Assembly: GCF_002006795.1 (NCBI RefSeq) | Contig: NZ_MVDN01000001.1 | Coordinates: 385,149 to 445,071, forward strand | DNA: 59,923 nt | Reading direction: 5' to 3' | Source of the DNA: Wohlfahrtiimonas populi | GTDB taxonomy: Bacteria > Pseudomonadota > Gammaproteobacteria > Cardiobacteriales > Wohlfahrtiimonadaceae | Shown: positions 8,200-16,526 of the stretch, in pieces | Numbering within the stretch: position 1 is the first letter of the stretch | Layout: each line of letters starts with the position of its first letter | Notes under the pieces: generated by a model | What the model saw: the letters and a program-made list of their open reading frames with translations, nothing else | What the model was told of the DNA's origin: nothing | The model's database searches: none | Position numbers and translations under genes: made by a program

Positions 8200-8234
8200 G
8201 CATGAGTTTCATTTATGAAGGACAACCACTTAGC

Positions 8235-9191
8235 ATGAGAAAATGGCATCTTTTTCTCATTCTCGTAATTTTATCTGTGATTTCCCTATTTGTTGGTGAC
8301 ACAAACATTTCTGTGAGTGAAGTATTACGCTTAGAATTAACTGAAAGACAGTTACAAGTATTCTTTGTAAGCCGCGTGCCGCGTTTAATTACTATTCTAA
8401 TTGCGGGCGCTAGCTTGAGTATTGCAGGTTTAATCATGCAAAAACTCAGCCAAAATTCATTCGTATCCCCCACAACAGCAGGCACAATGGAATCAGCCAA
8501 GCTTGGCATTCTGATCTCCATGCTCTTATTTGCAAGCTCTGGCATGCTCGTTAAAATGTCTTTAGCTTTCATCTTCTCTCTTTTAGGCACTTTCATCTTC
8601 ATGAAAATATTGAATCACATCCGTTATAAAGATGTGGTTTTTGTCCCATTAGTGGGTTTGATGTTTGGTGGCATTATCAGTTCAATCGCAACATTCATCG
8701 CATACAAGCATGACTTAATTCAAAACATTTCATCATGGTTGATGGGTGATTTCTCAATGGTTTTAGCAGGCCGTTATGAGCTCATGTATTTATCCATTCC
8801 ATTGATGATCATTGCTTATCTCTATGCTAACCAATTCTCCATTGCTGGCATGGGCGAAGATTTTGCTAAAAACTTAGGATTAAAATATCAACAAGTCATC
8901 AACATTGGCTTAGCCATCGTTGCGATGATTACAGCTTGTGTGATTTTAACTGTGGGCATGATTCCATTTTTAGGCTTAATCGTACCCAATATTGTTTCGT
9001 TATATCGTGGTGATAATTTACGCGATACTCTGCCCTACACAGCTTTATTGGGCGCCATTGTTATTCTTGCTTGTGACATCATTGGCCGCATATTGATTGC
9101 ACCTGCTGAAATTCCAATCAGCGTTACCATTGGTATTTTAGGCAGTACAGTATTTATCTGGTTACTCTTTAAGAAGGCGTCAACATCATGA
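8235..9191 (+). CDS. fatD: Siderophore ABC importer permease (FecCD family), first subunit
   Basis: 318 residues, the usual FecCD length. Hallmarks are RVPRLITILIAGASLSIAGLIMQKLSQN near residues 50-77 and the coupling region TVGMIPFLGLIVPNIVSLYRGDNLRDTLPYTALLGA near residues 245-280. With its partners it resembles the FatDCEB/VctDGCP/CeuBCDE importers for catechol-type siderophores. The frame is open to 8073, but the longer version would run through the Fur-like site; the ATG at 8235 follows GAAGGA and gives the family length. The last four bases overlap the next permease, indicating coupling. Confidence 0.85.
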   Translation: MRKWHLFLILVILSVISLFVGDTNISVSEVLRLELTERQLQVFFVSRVPRLITILIAGASLSIAGLIMQKLSQNSFVSPTTAGTMESAKLGILISMLLFASSGMLVKMSLAFIFSLLGTFIFMKILNHIRYKDVVFVPLVGLMFGGIISSIATFIAYKHDLIQNISSWLMGDFSMVLAGRYELMYLSIPLMIIAYLYANQFSIAGMGEDFAKNLGLKYQQVINIGLAIVAMITACVILTVGMIPFLGLIVPNIVSLYRGDNLRDTLPYTALLGAIVILACDIIGRILIAPAEIPISVTIGILGSTVFIWLLFKKASTS

Positions 9192-10174
9192 GTAATCGCA
9201 CAAAGTTAATGCTTCTATTGGGTTTAACCATTGCCAGCATTCTATTCTTTTTATTATTTAAGTTAGGATTGCATTGGGAATATCTCTTCAGCGATTGGGA
9301 TAAGTTCACAGAGGATTCTGCTTATGCTTTTAATAAGCGCTGGTACAAAATCATAGCAATGGTGATCGCAGGCAGTGCCATTGCCTTTTCCACTGTTATT
9401 TTCCAAACCGTGACACACAATAGAATCTTAACACCCAGCATCATTGGTTTAGATTGGCTCTTCCTATTAGTACAAACATTATTGATCTATTTCTTGGGCG
9501 GTCGTAATTACGCTATGATCAGTAATGAATGGATGTTTGTCATTTCTATTGGTACTTTAGTTGCTTTCTCAGTGATTCTGTTCAAAATCATGCTGGGTAA
9601 AGAAGGTCGCTCCGTTTACTTCTTATTATTGATGGGCATCATCATGGGCGCGCTTTTCAATAGCTTGTCCACATTCATGCAAGTGTTGATTGATCCCAAC
9701 GAATTTTTAATCGCGCAAGATAAAATGTTTGCGAGCTTCAATAACGTACAAGTCAAACTCATTGTCTGGGCTGCTATTGTTCTTGTTGTGACATGCATTG
9801 CCTTCATTCCATTCATTCGTTATTTGGATGTCCTATCGCTAGGTCGTGATCAATCAGTGAACTTAGGCGTATCTTATCAAGCTGTAGTACGCATTTCTTT
9901 AGTAGTTGTAGCTATTTTAACCGCGCTTTCAACTGCACTTGTTGGTCCGATCACATTCTTAGGTTTGCTCGTTGTGAACCTCACCTACGAAATTTTTAAA
10001 ACCTATAAACATTCAGTATTAATCATTGGTTCGATTTTAGTCAGCATCATAGCGCTCGCTTTTGGGCAGCTGATCGTTGAACGAATCTTTACTTTCTCCA
10101 CCACTTTATCAGTCATTATCAATTTCATTGGTGGGATTTACTTTATCTATTTACTATTACGAGGAAGCAAATAA
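9188..10174 (+). CDS. fatC: Siderophore ABC importer permease (FecCD family), second subunit
   Basis: 328 residues, about nine to ten transmembrane segments. Family text includes RWYKIIAMVIAGSAIAFSTVIFQTVTHNRILTPSIIGLDWL near residues 50-92 and ALSTALVGPITFLGLLVVNLTYEI near residue 245. It is the partner of the upstream permease, overlapping it by 4 nt and the ATPase gene by 1 nt, so the four genes form one operon. The role is inner-membrane passage of the ferric siderophore. Naming follows FatC/CeuC by resemblance of the operon. Confidence 0.85.
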   Translation: MSNRTKLMLLLGLTIASILFFLLFKLGLHWEYLFSDWDKFTEDSAYAFNKRWYKIIAMVIAGSAIAFSTVIFQTVTHNRILTPSIIGLDWLFLLVQTLLIYFLGGRNYAMISNEWMFVISIGTLVAFSVILFKIMLGKEGRSVYFLLLMGIIMGALFNSLSTFMQVLIDPNEFLIAQDKMFASFNNVQVKLIVWAAIVLVVTCIAFIPFIRYLDVLSLGRDQSVNLGVSYQAVVRISLVVVAILTALSTALVGPITFLGLLVVNLTYEIFKTYKHSVLIIGSILVSIIALAFGQLIVERIFTFSTTLSVIINFIGGIYFIYLLLRGSK

Positions 10175-10932
10175 TGGTAGAAGTTAAAAATGTTTCCAAA
10201 TCATATGGTCAACGCAAAGTCGTTGATGATGTTTCCATCACGATTCCATCGAATAAAATCACATCGTTGATTGGCCCAAATGGTGCAGGCAAAAGTACTT
10301 TGCTTGGCATGATGAGCCGTTTATCAACGCCTGATCAAGGTGAAATCATCATTGATGGTCAAAACATCAAAAGCTGGAACAATGATCTTTTGGCACAAAA
10401 AATCTCCATTCTGAAGCAAGCGAATCACTTGAATTTGCGTATTACAGTCAAAGAATTGGTATCTTTTGGTCGATTCCCCCATTGCAAAGGTCGCTTAACG
10501 AAAGAAGATCAACACTATATTGATCAAGCGATTGAATATATGGGCTTAACTGATCTTCAGCATAAATACATTGGTGAATTAAGTGGTGGGCAAAGACAAT
10601 GTGCTTTCATCGCGATGGTGGTTGCTCAAAATACTGATGTAATTTTCTTAGATGAACCACTCAACAACTTAGATATGAAACACTCCGTAGAAATTATGCG
10701 AGTGCTACAAAAATTAGTGCGCGAGAAGAATAAAACGATTGTTGTTGTCATTCATGACATTAACTTCGCATCGTGTTATTCCGATCACATAATAGCTCTC
10801 AAGAATGGCGCACTCGTTCATGAGGGAGAAACAGGGAGAATTATCGATTCTCATGTCTTAAAAGATATTTATGACATGGATATTCCGATACAGTTAATCA
10901 ATGATCAACGCATTTGCGTCTATTTTTCTTAA
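10174..10932 (+). CDS. fatE: Siderophore ABC importer ATP-binding protein
   Basis: 252 residues. Walker A GPNGAGKST is at 34-42, the signature LSGGQ at 136-140, Walker B VIFLDEP with Asp160-Glu161, and the H-loop His in VVIHDIN. This is a complete FepC/FhuC-type ATPase that drives the two FecCD permeases. It overlaps the permease stop by one base. All catalytic motifs are intact. Confidence 0.9.
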   Translation: MVEVKNVSKSYGQRKVVDDVSITIPSNKITSLIGPNGAGKSTLLGMMSRLSTPDQGEIIIDGQNIKSWNNDLLAQKISILKQANHLNLRITVKELVSFGRFPHCKGRLTKEDQHYIDQAIEYMGLTDLQHKYIGELSGGQRQCAFIAMVVAQNTDVIFLDEPLNNLDMKHSVEIMRVLQKLVREKNKTIVVVIHDINFASCYSDHIIALKNGALVHEGETGRIIDSHVLKDIYDMDIPIQLINDQRICVYFS

Positions 10933-10956
10933 AATCCGAAATTGAAAGGAGTTAGA

Positions 10957-11979
10957 ATGAAGTCATTTAAAAAAGCAGCAATCGCTTCAACGTTAGTTCT
11001 CTTATTGGCAGCTTGTGGTAATGATAAACCTGCTGAAAACACAACAACACCAACGACAACAGAAACTCAAACATCAACACCAGCACCAGCAACTTCTGCT
11101 CCTGCAACAACTGCACCAGTGACAGAAACAAAAGCTGCAACAATGACAATCAAACACAATGCTGGTGAAACTGTTGTTAACATGAATCCTCAGCGCGTTG
11201 CTGCATTTGACTTTGGTTCTCTAGATACTTTAGAAGCATTGGGCGTTGAAGTTATCGGTATTCCAAAAGCAAATATTCCTGCTTATTTATCTAAATATAA
11301 AGATGATAAATACGCTAACTTCGGTGGTTTGAAAGAGCCTGATTTCGAAGCTGTATACAAAGCAAAACCAGATTTCATCGTATTATCAGATCGCCAAGTG
11401 AACTTGTATGATCAATTCTCTGAAATTGCACCAAGTGTTAACTTTAATATCGATATCAATAACTACATGGCTTCTTTAGAAGATCATACAATGGCTTTGG
11501 GTAAATTATTCGGTAAAGAAGATACAGCAAAAGCACAATTAGATGATTTGAAATCTCAAATCGAAACAATCAAAGCACAAACGAAAGATATGCCAGATCG
11601 CGCAATCATTGTATTAGCAAATGATGGCAAAATCAGTGCTTATGGTCCAGGTTCACGTTTTGGTTTCATTCACGATACTTTAGGTTTCAAACCTGCTGAC
11701 GATAAAATTGAAGTATCTCGTCATGGTCAAAACATTACATTTGAATATGTAATGAATTTAGATCCTGAATACATTTTCGTAATCGATCGTAGCGCAGTTG
11801 TGGGTAACAGCGAAACAGCAGCAAAAGATTTGATTGAAAATGACTTAGTGAAAAATACTAAAGCATTCAAAAATGGCAAAATCGTTTATTTAGATCCTAA
11901 CGTTTGGTATTTATCAGGTGGCGGATTGAAATCAACTCAATCAATGGTGAATGATATTAAAGGTGCTTTAGCACAATAA
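10957..11979 (+). CDS. fatB: Siderophore-binding lipoprotein (FatB/CeuE/VctP type)
   Basis: 340 residues. Lipobox LAAC with the lipidated Cys at residue 20, then a Thr/Pro/Ala-rich linker of about 35 residues that probably spaces the domain from the membrane. The two-lobed periplasmic binding domain follows (NMNPQRVAAFDFGSLDTLEALG, then the YGPGSRFGFIHDTLGF region). CeuE/FatB relatives bind ferric catecholates such as enterobactin fragments, anguibactin or petrobactin; which one cannot be read from sequence. AAAGGAG precedes the ATG at 10957, so the TTG at 10942 is not used. It is last in the operon, with a terminator behind it. Confidence 0.88.
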   Translation: MKSFKKAAIASTLVLLLAACGNDKPAENTTTPTTTETQTSTPAPATSAPATTAPVTETKAATMTIKHNAGETVVNMNPQRVAAFDFGSLDTLEALGVEVIGIPKANIPAYLSKYKDDKYANFGGLKEPDFEAVYKAKPDFIVLSDRQVNLYDQFSEIAPSVNFNIDINNYMASLEDHTMALGKLFGKEDTAKAQLDDLKSQIETIKAQTKDMPDRAIIVLANDGKISAYGPGSRFGFIHDTLGFKPADDKIEVSRHGQNITFEYVMNLDPEYIFVIDRSAVVGNSETAAKDLIENDLVKNTKAFKNGKIVYLDPNVWYLSGGGLKSTQSMVNDIKGALAQ

Positions 11980-11995
11980 TTCACTCTAAGCATTG

Positions 11996-12026
11996 AAAAA
12001 GCCTCTGAAATTCAGAGGCTTTTTTG
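11996..12026 (+). terminator. Siderophore operon terminator
   Basis: AAAAAGCCTCTG / CAGAGGCTTTTT hairpin with T run, 17 bp after the stop of the binding-protein gene. Confidence 0.9.
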
Positions 12027-12097
12027 TATTTCAATATCTATATCCAAAATCACCGAACTTCTACCTTCCAGATAATATTAAAAGGCAGTGAGTATAA

Positions 12098-12673
12098 TTA
12101 CGGTACTAATGAATAATCCACATTAAACAAACGGAATGTTGTTAATGGGCTATCCACATCATTGAATGTCCAAGTCATTTTGATACCTGAATCAGCAGGT
12201 ACAACTAATTCCCTACTCTCTTTTAAAGATTCATTGGTTGCAAAATGAGCAATGCCATTCGTATCCAAAGCGATCAATTCTAATTTTTTCATTTTACGCT
12301 TAAATTTCACAGGTTTTTTCGCTGTATTTTTTAAAATCGCGCTTACAGAGTATGAGTTGTTTTCCAATGCTTTAACTTTCACATCGCTCACTACAAGATA
12401 TTTTCTCAAGCTTGATGCATCTGAAACTTCATAGCTATTTTGCATATCATCAATAGTATTCATAATGCTATCACCAGCTTTATCTAAACCTTCTTTAGCA
12501 TCTTTTGATAATTCGCTCGTTTTCTCTTTTGTGACATCCCAACCTTCTTTCACACTAGAGCCAACGCTTTCAGTCATCATTTTAAAGCCTTCTTTAAAAC
12601 CACCTTCTTTTTCTTGTGCTGTCGCGATGCTTAAAACTAAAGCTAAACTGCTGAATAATACTAATTGTTTCAT
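12098..12673 (-). CDS. Unknown exported protein with amphipathic helical region
   Basis: 191 residues, not recognised. Signal peptide MKQLVLFSSLALVLSIATAQ is followed by about 60 residues with Lys/Glu-rich periodic text (GFKEGF, SVKEGWDVTKEKTSELSKDAKEGLDKAGDS) that resembles LEA-like or coiled-coil helices. A beta-rich C-terminal part reads like a small immunoglobulin-type fold (SVSAILKNTAKKPVKF, then GIKMTWTFNDVD). The open frame extends to 12742, but AGGGAG precedes the ATG at 12673 and the corA terminator lies in the extension. A single-gene unit downstream of the corA operon on the same strand. Confidence 0.65.
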   Translation of the reverse strand: MKQLVLFSSLALVLSIATAQEKEGGFKEGFKMMTESVGSSVKEGWDVTKEKTSELSKDAKEGLDKAGDSIMNTIDDMQNSYEVSDASSLRKYLVVSDVKVKALENNSYSVSAILKNTAKKPVKFKRKMKKLELIALDTNGIAHFATNESLKESRELVVPADSGIKMTWTFNDVDSPLTTFRLFNVDYSLVP

Positions 12674-12708
12674 GGTATTTCTCCCTGATGGATTCAGCCT
12701 TATGATAC

Positions 12709-12741
12709 ACAAAAGCAATGGCTCATGACTATTGCTTTTCA
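12709..12741 (-). terminator. Terminator of the corA operon
   Basis: AAAAGCAAT / ATTGCTTTT inverted repeat (12711-12739) with an 11-nt loop, 24 bp after the stop of the last CorA gene when read on the minus strand. Confidence 0.6.
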
Positions 12742-12764
12742 TTGTGCTTTAAAAATTTTATGGT

Positions 12765-13712
12765 TTAGAAATAATTTTTCTTACGGAAGATCATCGCAAC
12801 GACAACGCTCATCACAACCATTACACCAATCAATACCGCAAATGCTTCTGGTTCATCTTGATATGGTAATGGCACGTTCATACCATAAATGCTCGCAATC
12901 ATTGTTGGGATGGATAACACGATTGTTACTGCTGTTAATAATTTAACAACATGACTCACGTTGTTTTGAATAATGTTGCCATAAGCATCCATCACGTTAT
13001 TGGAGTTCAACTGATTGATTTCGGTCACAGCATAAGCCTGTTCTAATTCCACCAATGCATCTACGAAGATTTCACGATCATCACGATGCATTTCCAAAGC
13101 ACCATCTTGTTCAATTTTTCGCATTGTGTGTAACATTTGCTTTAAAGAAGTTGCCATGTAGAGCAAGCTTTCATTCAAATACAATAATGTATACAGCTCT
13201 GGGTTGCGATAAGAACGAGATAGTTCATCTTCAGCTGCAGTGATTTCATGCTCAATTTTCTGAGTCAATACAATGTAATCATCCGCTGTTTTATTCAGAA
13301 TATTCAATGTATTTTGCGTATGATACGCTGCTCCAAAATTCAAATTTTGGCTCATAAAATACTTTGCTGTGAATGGCGTTTCCTCTTGGCAAACAGTGAT
13401 GAAATGTGTGCCTGTCAAAATGATTGCGAATGGAATCGTACGATATTTCACATCCAATCCACTGTGTTCAATATTTGGATCATTGTATGGTAAATGAATG
13501 ATGAATAGCTGATCTGTGCCTTCGCTTTCAATTTTTGGGCGAACATTTTTATCAGTTGCTTCCTCCAAGAAATATGCAGGCAATGATAATTCTGCTGTAA
13601 GTTTTGCTATTTCATTCGCCGTTGGCGCGATCATTTCAATCCAGTTGTTTTGTATCAATGCATCTGCTTTTGTGAGTTCTTGGCCTGCATTGCGGTTATA
13701 AATTGTCATCAT
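12765..13712 (-). CDS. corA: CorA-family divalent-cation channel, third of three
   Basis: 315 residues. The CorA selectivity signature GMN is at 277-279 (SIYGMNVPLPYQDEP), between two C-terminal transmembrane helices, and a basic C-terminus follows. The large cytoplasmic N-terminal domain has the usual LFIIHLPYND-type strands. Family members are Mg2+ (also Co2+/Ni2+) channels that work as pentamers. The start at 13712 follows GAGGAA; the frame is open to 13727. It is the last gene of a three-paralogue operon and lies 39 bp behind the middle one. Confidence 0.88.
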   Translation of the reverse strand: MMTIYNRNAGQELTKADALIQNNWIEMIAPTANEIAKLTAELSLPAYFLEEATDKNVRPKIESEGTDQLFIIHLPYNDPNIEHSGLDVKYRTIPFAIILTGTHFITVCQEETPFTAKYFMSQNLNFGAAYHTQNTLNILNKTADDYIVLTQKIEHEITAAEDELSRSYRNPELYTLLYLNESLLYMATSLKQMLHTMRKIEQDGALEMHRDDREIFVDALVELEQAYAVTEINQLNSNNVMDAYGNIIQNNVSHVVKLLTAVTIVLSIPTMIASIYGMNVPLPYQDEPEAFAVLIGVMVVMSVVVAMIFRKKNYF

Positions 13713-13751
13713 AATTATGTTCCTCATTAATTTTATTGTGAATGATTGGTT

Positions 13752-14702
13752 TTACATGCGTAAGTATTTTTTCTTATAAAATACAATGAGTAACACTACG
13801 CTAATCACAACCATGCCAACGCCAACAACTACCGTTGAAATAGGGTTTTCTTCACCTGGCAAAGCCACGTTCATGGAGAAAATACTGCCAATCATTGTTG
13901 GAATGATCATCACAATTGCTAATGTTGTGAGCATTTTTAATACTGAATTTAAGTTGTTATGAATGATCGTTGCATAAGCATCCATCAAGTTACTTAAACT
14001 TTCACGGCGCATTTCAATCACTTCTGCTGATTGCTCTAAATCCACCAAGATTGATTGCAAACGCTTGCGTTCATCTTCATGAATTTTGAAAGTATCACCA
14101 TCCGCAATGCGCTTATATAAAATTGCCATTGCACTTAATGCTGTGGAGAAAAATACCAAGCTTTTATTCAAATTAATCAAGCCAAATAGCTCAGTGTTGC
14201 GATAAGAAACACGTAATTTTTTCTGTAAATCACACACTTGATGATTCACTAAGGCCAAATAATCTTCATAAGATTCTGAAACTGCTTTGAACAGCAATAA
14301 AGAAATTCGCGTTTTCATATAGCTTTGGAAATCACCATATTGCCCTTCGATCACTTCTTTCACCACATTCAATTCTTCACGGCTCACGATCACTAGATGA
14401 TCTTGCGCATGAATGATGCCCATTGGCACAGTATGATAAGGTGCTTGTTTTAAATCTTCGGCACCTTCTACTTTGACAGGCACATTCAAAATCATTAATA
14501 AACCATTGGCATGTCTTTCAATGCGCGGTCTTTCATCCTTATCCAATAAATTGCTGAAAAAATCTGTCGGCAATTCTAAGGTTTTTGCCATGAATTGAAT
14601 TTCATCGGTTGTTGGGTTAACCATATTGATTAAGCTATTGTGCTCGATTGCATTTGTTTGGGCCAATTGGCCATTCATATCACTTTTATAAATTGTAAAC
14701 AT
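13752..14702 (-). CDS. corA: CorA-family protein with SMN instead of GMN, second of three
   Basis: 316 residues, same architecture as its neighbours: cytoplasmic domain, then two C-terminal transmembrane helices. At the place of the universal GMN motif the text reads SIFSMNVALPGEENP, so residue 276 is Ser (codon TCC, checked on the strand). In studied CorA proteins the GMN loop forms the pore mouth and changes there usually abolish transport, so this copy may have altered selectivity, or be a regulatory or non-conducting subunit. GGGGAGAA precedes the ATG at 14702, 15 bp after the first gene's stop. The reading frame is intact, which argues against a pseudogene. Confidence 0.83.
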   Translation of the reverse strand: MFTIYKSDMNGQLAQTNAIEHNSLINMVNPTTDEIQFMAKTLELPTDFFSNLLDKDERPRIERHANGLLMILNVPVKVEGAEDLKQAPYHTVPMGIIHAQDHLVIVSREELNVVKEVIEGQYGDFQSYMKTRISLLLFKAVSESYEDYLALVNHQVCDLQKKLRVSYRNTELFGLINLNKSLVFFSTALSAMAILYKRIADGDTFKIHEDERKRLQSILVDLEQSAEVIEMRRESLSNLMDAYATIIHNNLNSVLKMLTTLAIVMIIPTMIGSIFSMNVALPGEENPISTVVVGVGMVVISVVLLIVFYKKKYLRM

Positions 14703-14717
14703 GTTTTCTCCCCACAA

Positions 14718-15650
14718 CTAAATATAACGACGTGCTTTAAAGAATGAAATCACAGCAACAGCAATTGCAACTGTAATGCCTGCCAATGCAGCTAAAGCAT
14801 AAGGTTCATCTTGGAATGGCAATGGCGTATTCATGCCATAAATGCCCGCAACTGCCATTGGAATGGCTGCAATTGTGACAAAAATAGTTAAGTATTGAAC
14901 AGCCAAGCTCAAGTTGTTTTCTATGGCTGCTGAATAGGCATCCATCAAGTTACGCAAGTTAGCATTGTAGATTTCTGCTTTCTTTTGCGTTTGCTGATTT
15001 GCCACAATGATGTCGATCATCTGAACATCAGTACGATGATCACTTGCCAATAAACGCTTCTTTGCCAAATCATCCAAAATGATGCCATTGTGTTTCAATG
15101 AACGAATGAAGAATAAATAGCTTTTATTATTATTCAATAAATCAAACACTTGCTTATTGCTGATAGAAACTTGTAAGCGGCGTTCCACTTCATCCACAAT
15201 GTCACTGATTTGAGCAATTGAAATTAAGAAATAACCTGTGGTTAATTCAAAAATACGATTCACAAAGCTTGTCACACCCATTGTAGAAAACAATGCAGCA
15301 TACTCTTTTTGCATATCTTCCAAAATTGGATGTGCTTGATCAGCAATCGTAATCACTACATCACCAATCACAATGATGGATAATTTCATGATGGAGAAAG
15401 GTACTTTCGAACCTGCTTCGTTAGCAATGGGCAATTCAATCACAAATGCAAATAGATCAGAATGGCGCTCGATCGCCGTGCTGCGTTTATCTGATTGATG
15501 CATATTGAGCATTGAAAAAGGAATCAAAAAGTCTTTAGCGATACGCTCAAGCTCATTCTGACTTGGGTTAACAAGCTGAATCCACAAATTGTTAGAAGGT
15601 TTAACGCGATTCAACTTATCTTTTGCTTGTATATCAAATGTTTTAAGCAT
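14718..15650 (-). CDS. corA: CorA-family divalent-cation channel, first of three
   Basis: 310 residues. GMN is at 272-274 (AGIYGMNTPLPFQDEP) with a helix on each side. The soluble domain begins VKPSNNLWIQLVNPSQNELERIAKDF. The start at 15650 follows GGAGG. The open frame continues to 15743, but that would place 31 residues across the intrinsic terminator of the M-box leader, so the longer start is rejected. As the first gene after the riboswitch it is the one most directly controlled by Mg2+. Its relationship to the two downstream paralogues suggests local duplication and divergence. Confidence 0.9.
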   Translation of the reverse strand: MLKTFDIQAKDKLNRVKPSNNLWIQLVNPSQNELERIAKDFLIPFSMLNMHQSDKRSTAIERHSDLFAFVIELPIANEAGSKVPFSIMKLSIIVIGDVVITIADQAHPILEDMQKEYAALFSTMGVTSFVNRIFELTTGYFLISIAQISDIVDEVERRLQVSISNKQVFDLLNNNKSYLFFIRSLKHNGIILDDLAKKRLLASDHRTDVQMIDIIVANQQTQKKAEIYNANLRNLMDAYSAAIENNLSLAVQYLTIFVTIAAIPMAVAGIYGMNTPLPFQDEPYALAALAGITVAIAVAVISFFKARRYI

Positions 15651-15681
15651 AGATAACCTCCGAAATAACAGTATTAAAGCC

Positions 15682-15715
15682 AAAAAAAATGCGCCTCTAA
15701 CGAAAAGAGGCGCAT
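15682..15715 (-). terminator. Expression-platform terminator of the M-box leader
   Basis: On the minus strand ATGCGCCTCT / AGAGGCGCAT makes a 10-bp stem (15690-15715) followed by eight T residues. It lies between the M-box aptamer and the first corA start, the expected position for Mg2+-dependent transcription termination. A further hairpin (TATCACT / AGTGATA, 15754-15796) stands between aptamer and terminator. Confidence 0.88.
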
Positions 15716-15804
15716 GTGTTATTCTTTTGGCGAACAAATACATGTCACACGAGTATCACTATGATTTACGCACACAAGCACGCACACACAGTGATATCTA
15801 CTTC

Positions 15805-15973
15805 CCTCAAATCGTTGAGTTTTAGCACTGTACGGCATAAGACGTGAATAAATATTCACTGCTAGCTACGTTATAAACCACCTTAATTCGATAGTTTCTG
15901 TTCAAACCCGTTGGCGTCTTTGGACGTTTCTGGGCAGTAGCATGTCTCCGTACAGGAGCCTCACCTAACGAGG
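15805..15973 (-). promoter_or_regulatory. M-box (ykoK) magnesium riboswitch
   Basis: Read on the minus strand, the segment matches the M-box consensus in order: CGTTAGGTGAGGCTCCT at the 5' end, GAGACATGCTACTGCCCA, AAACGTCCAAAGACGCCAA, a variable arm, TTAAGGTGG, then TATGCCGTACAGTGCTAAA near the 3' end. Closing stem CCTC/GAGG is at 15970-15973 and 15805-15808. M-boxes bind Mg2+ and turn off Mg2+ transporter genes. Here it precedes three corA genes and an intrinsic terminator. The class is best known from Firmicutes. Confidence 0.93.
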
Positions 15974-15994
15974 TTAGATTTGCAATCAGGGCGC

Positions 15995-16022
15995 ATTATA
16001 GCCCATAAAATTTTTATGGCAA
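15995..16022 (-). promoter_or_regulatory. Sigma70 promoter of the M-box/corA operon
   Basis: On the minus strand TTGCCA (16017-16022), 16-bp spacer, TATAAT (15995-16000). The predicted transcription start is about 15988, a few bases before the first conserved M-box nucleotides. Confidence 0.75.
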
Positions 16023-16526
16023 CCCTTAAAACTGTAAATATATTTTAAGCTGACACTGATTCAGTGATAGAAAGCTAGTAAACATCTCATCCCATTTGAT
16101 ATATTTCTCATCTAAAAATTATTTTCTTACAAGAATTCAAAATATTGATAGAATCACAATTAATATCAATATATTCAATGAATTAAATATATATTCTGTA
16201 TAAAATATTATAATAAGCCTTTCATAATTTTTAACCACAAATAGCCTTTATTGTTTACTTCAAAATAAATCTGCATAAAAAGCATTCAAAAATCGACCAG
16301 AATATACAAAAACATATCGCACCTAAGAAAGATATTTTTTACATTTAATTTCTTTTATTAACATTTTAATTTCAAATTTCTTTAGCCATTTATATGAATA
16401 AATAGATCAAAATTATTCTAAATTCAGAACACTCATTACCATTTTTTTTGCTATCTCATTGTTTTATTGCTTGATATAGTATTTCTCATGAAGTTATTTA
16501 TACCTTAATTTTTGGAGATTATCCTC
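16023..16526. other. Long AT-rich intergenic region
   Basis: About 500 bp between the divergent corA operon and yceI. Very AT-rich, with runs of A and T and no open frame, RNA motif or convincing palindrome that I can support. It probably holds the yceI promoter, for example the TATAGT at 16475-16480, but no matching -35 is clear. Confidence 0.5.

Noticed and set aside
8073-8234. Longest-frame start of the first siderophore permease at 8073
   Set aside because: It would make the Fur-like site coding and give an N-terminus 54 residues longer than the family; an internal ATG with GAAGGA fits.
12709-12764. Small plus-strand frames antisense to the corA genes and the exported protein near 12.2-13.7 kb
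   Set aside because: They lie opposite strongly supported coding genes and have no Shine-Dalgarno or family features.
13752-14702. Middle corA as a pseudogene
   Set aside because: The frame is full length with a good Shine-Dalgarno and conserved helices; only the GMN signature differs.
14718-15743. Longest-frame start of the first CorA gene at 15743
   Set aside because: The extra 31 codons cover the intrinsic terminator of the M-box leader; GGAGG precedes the internal ATG at 15650.
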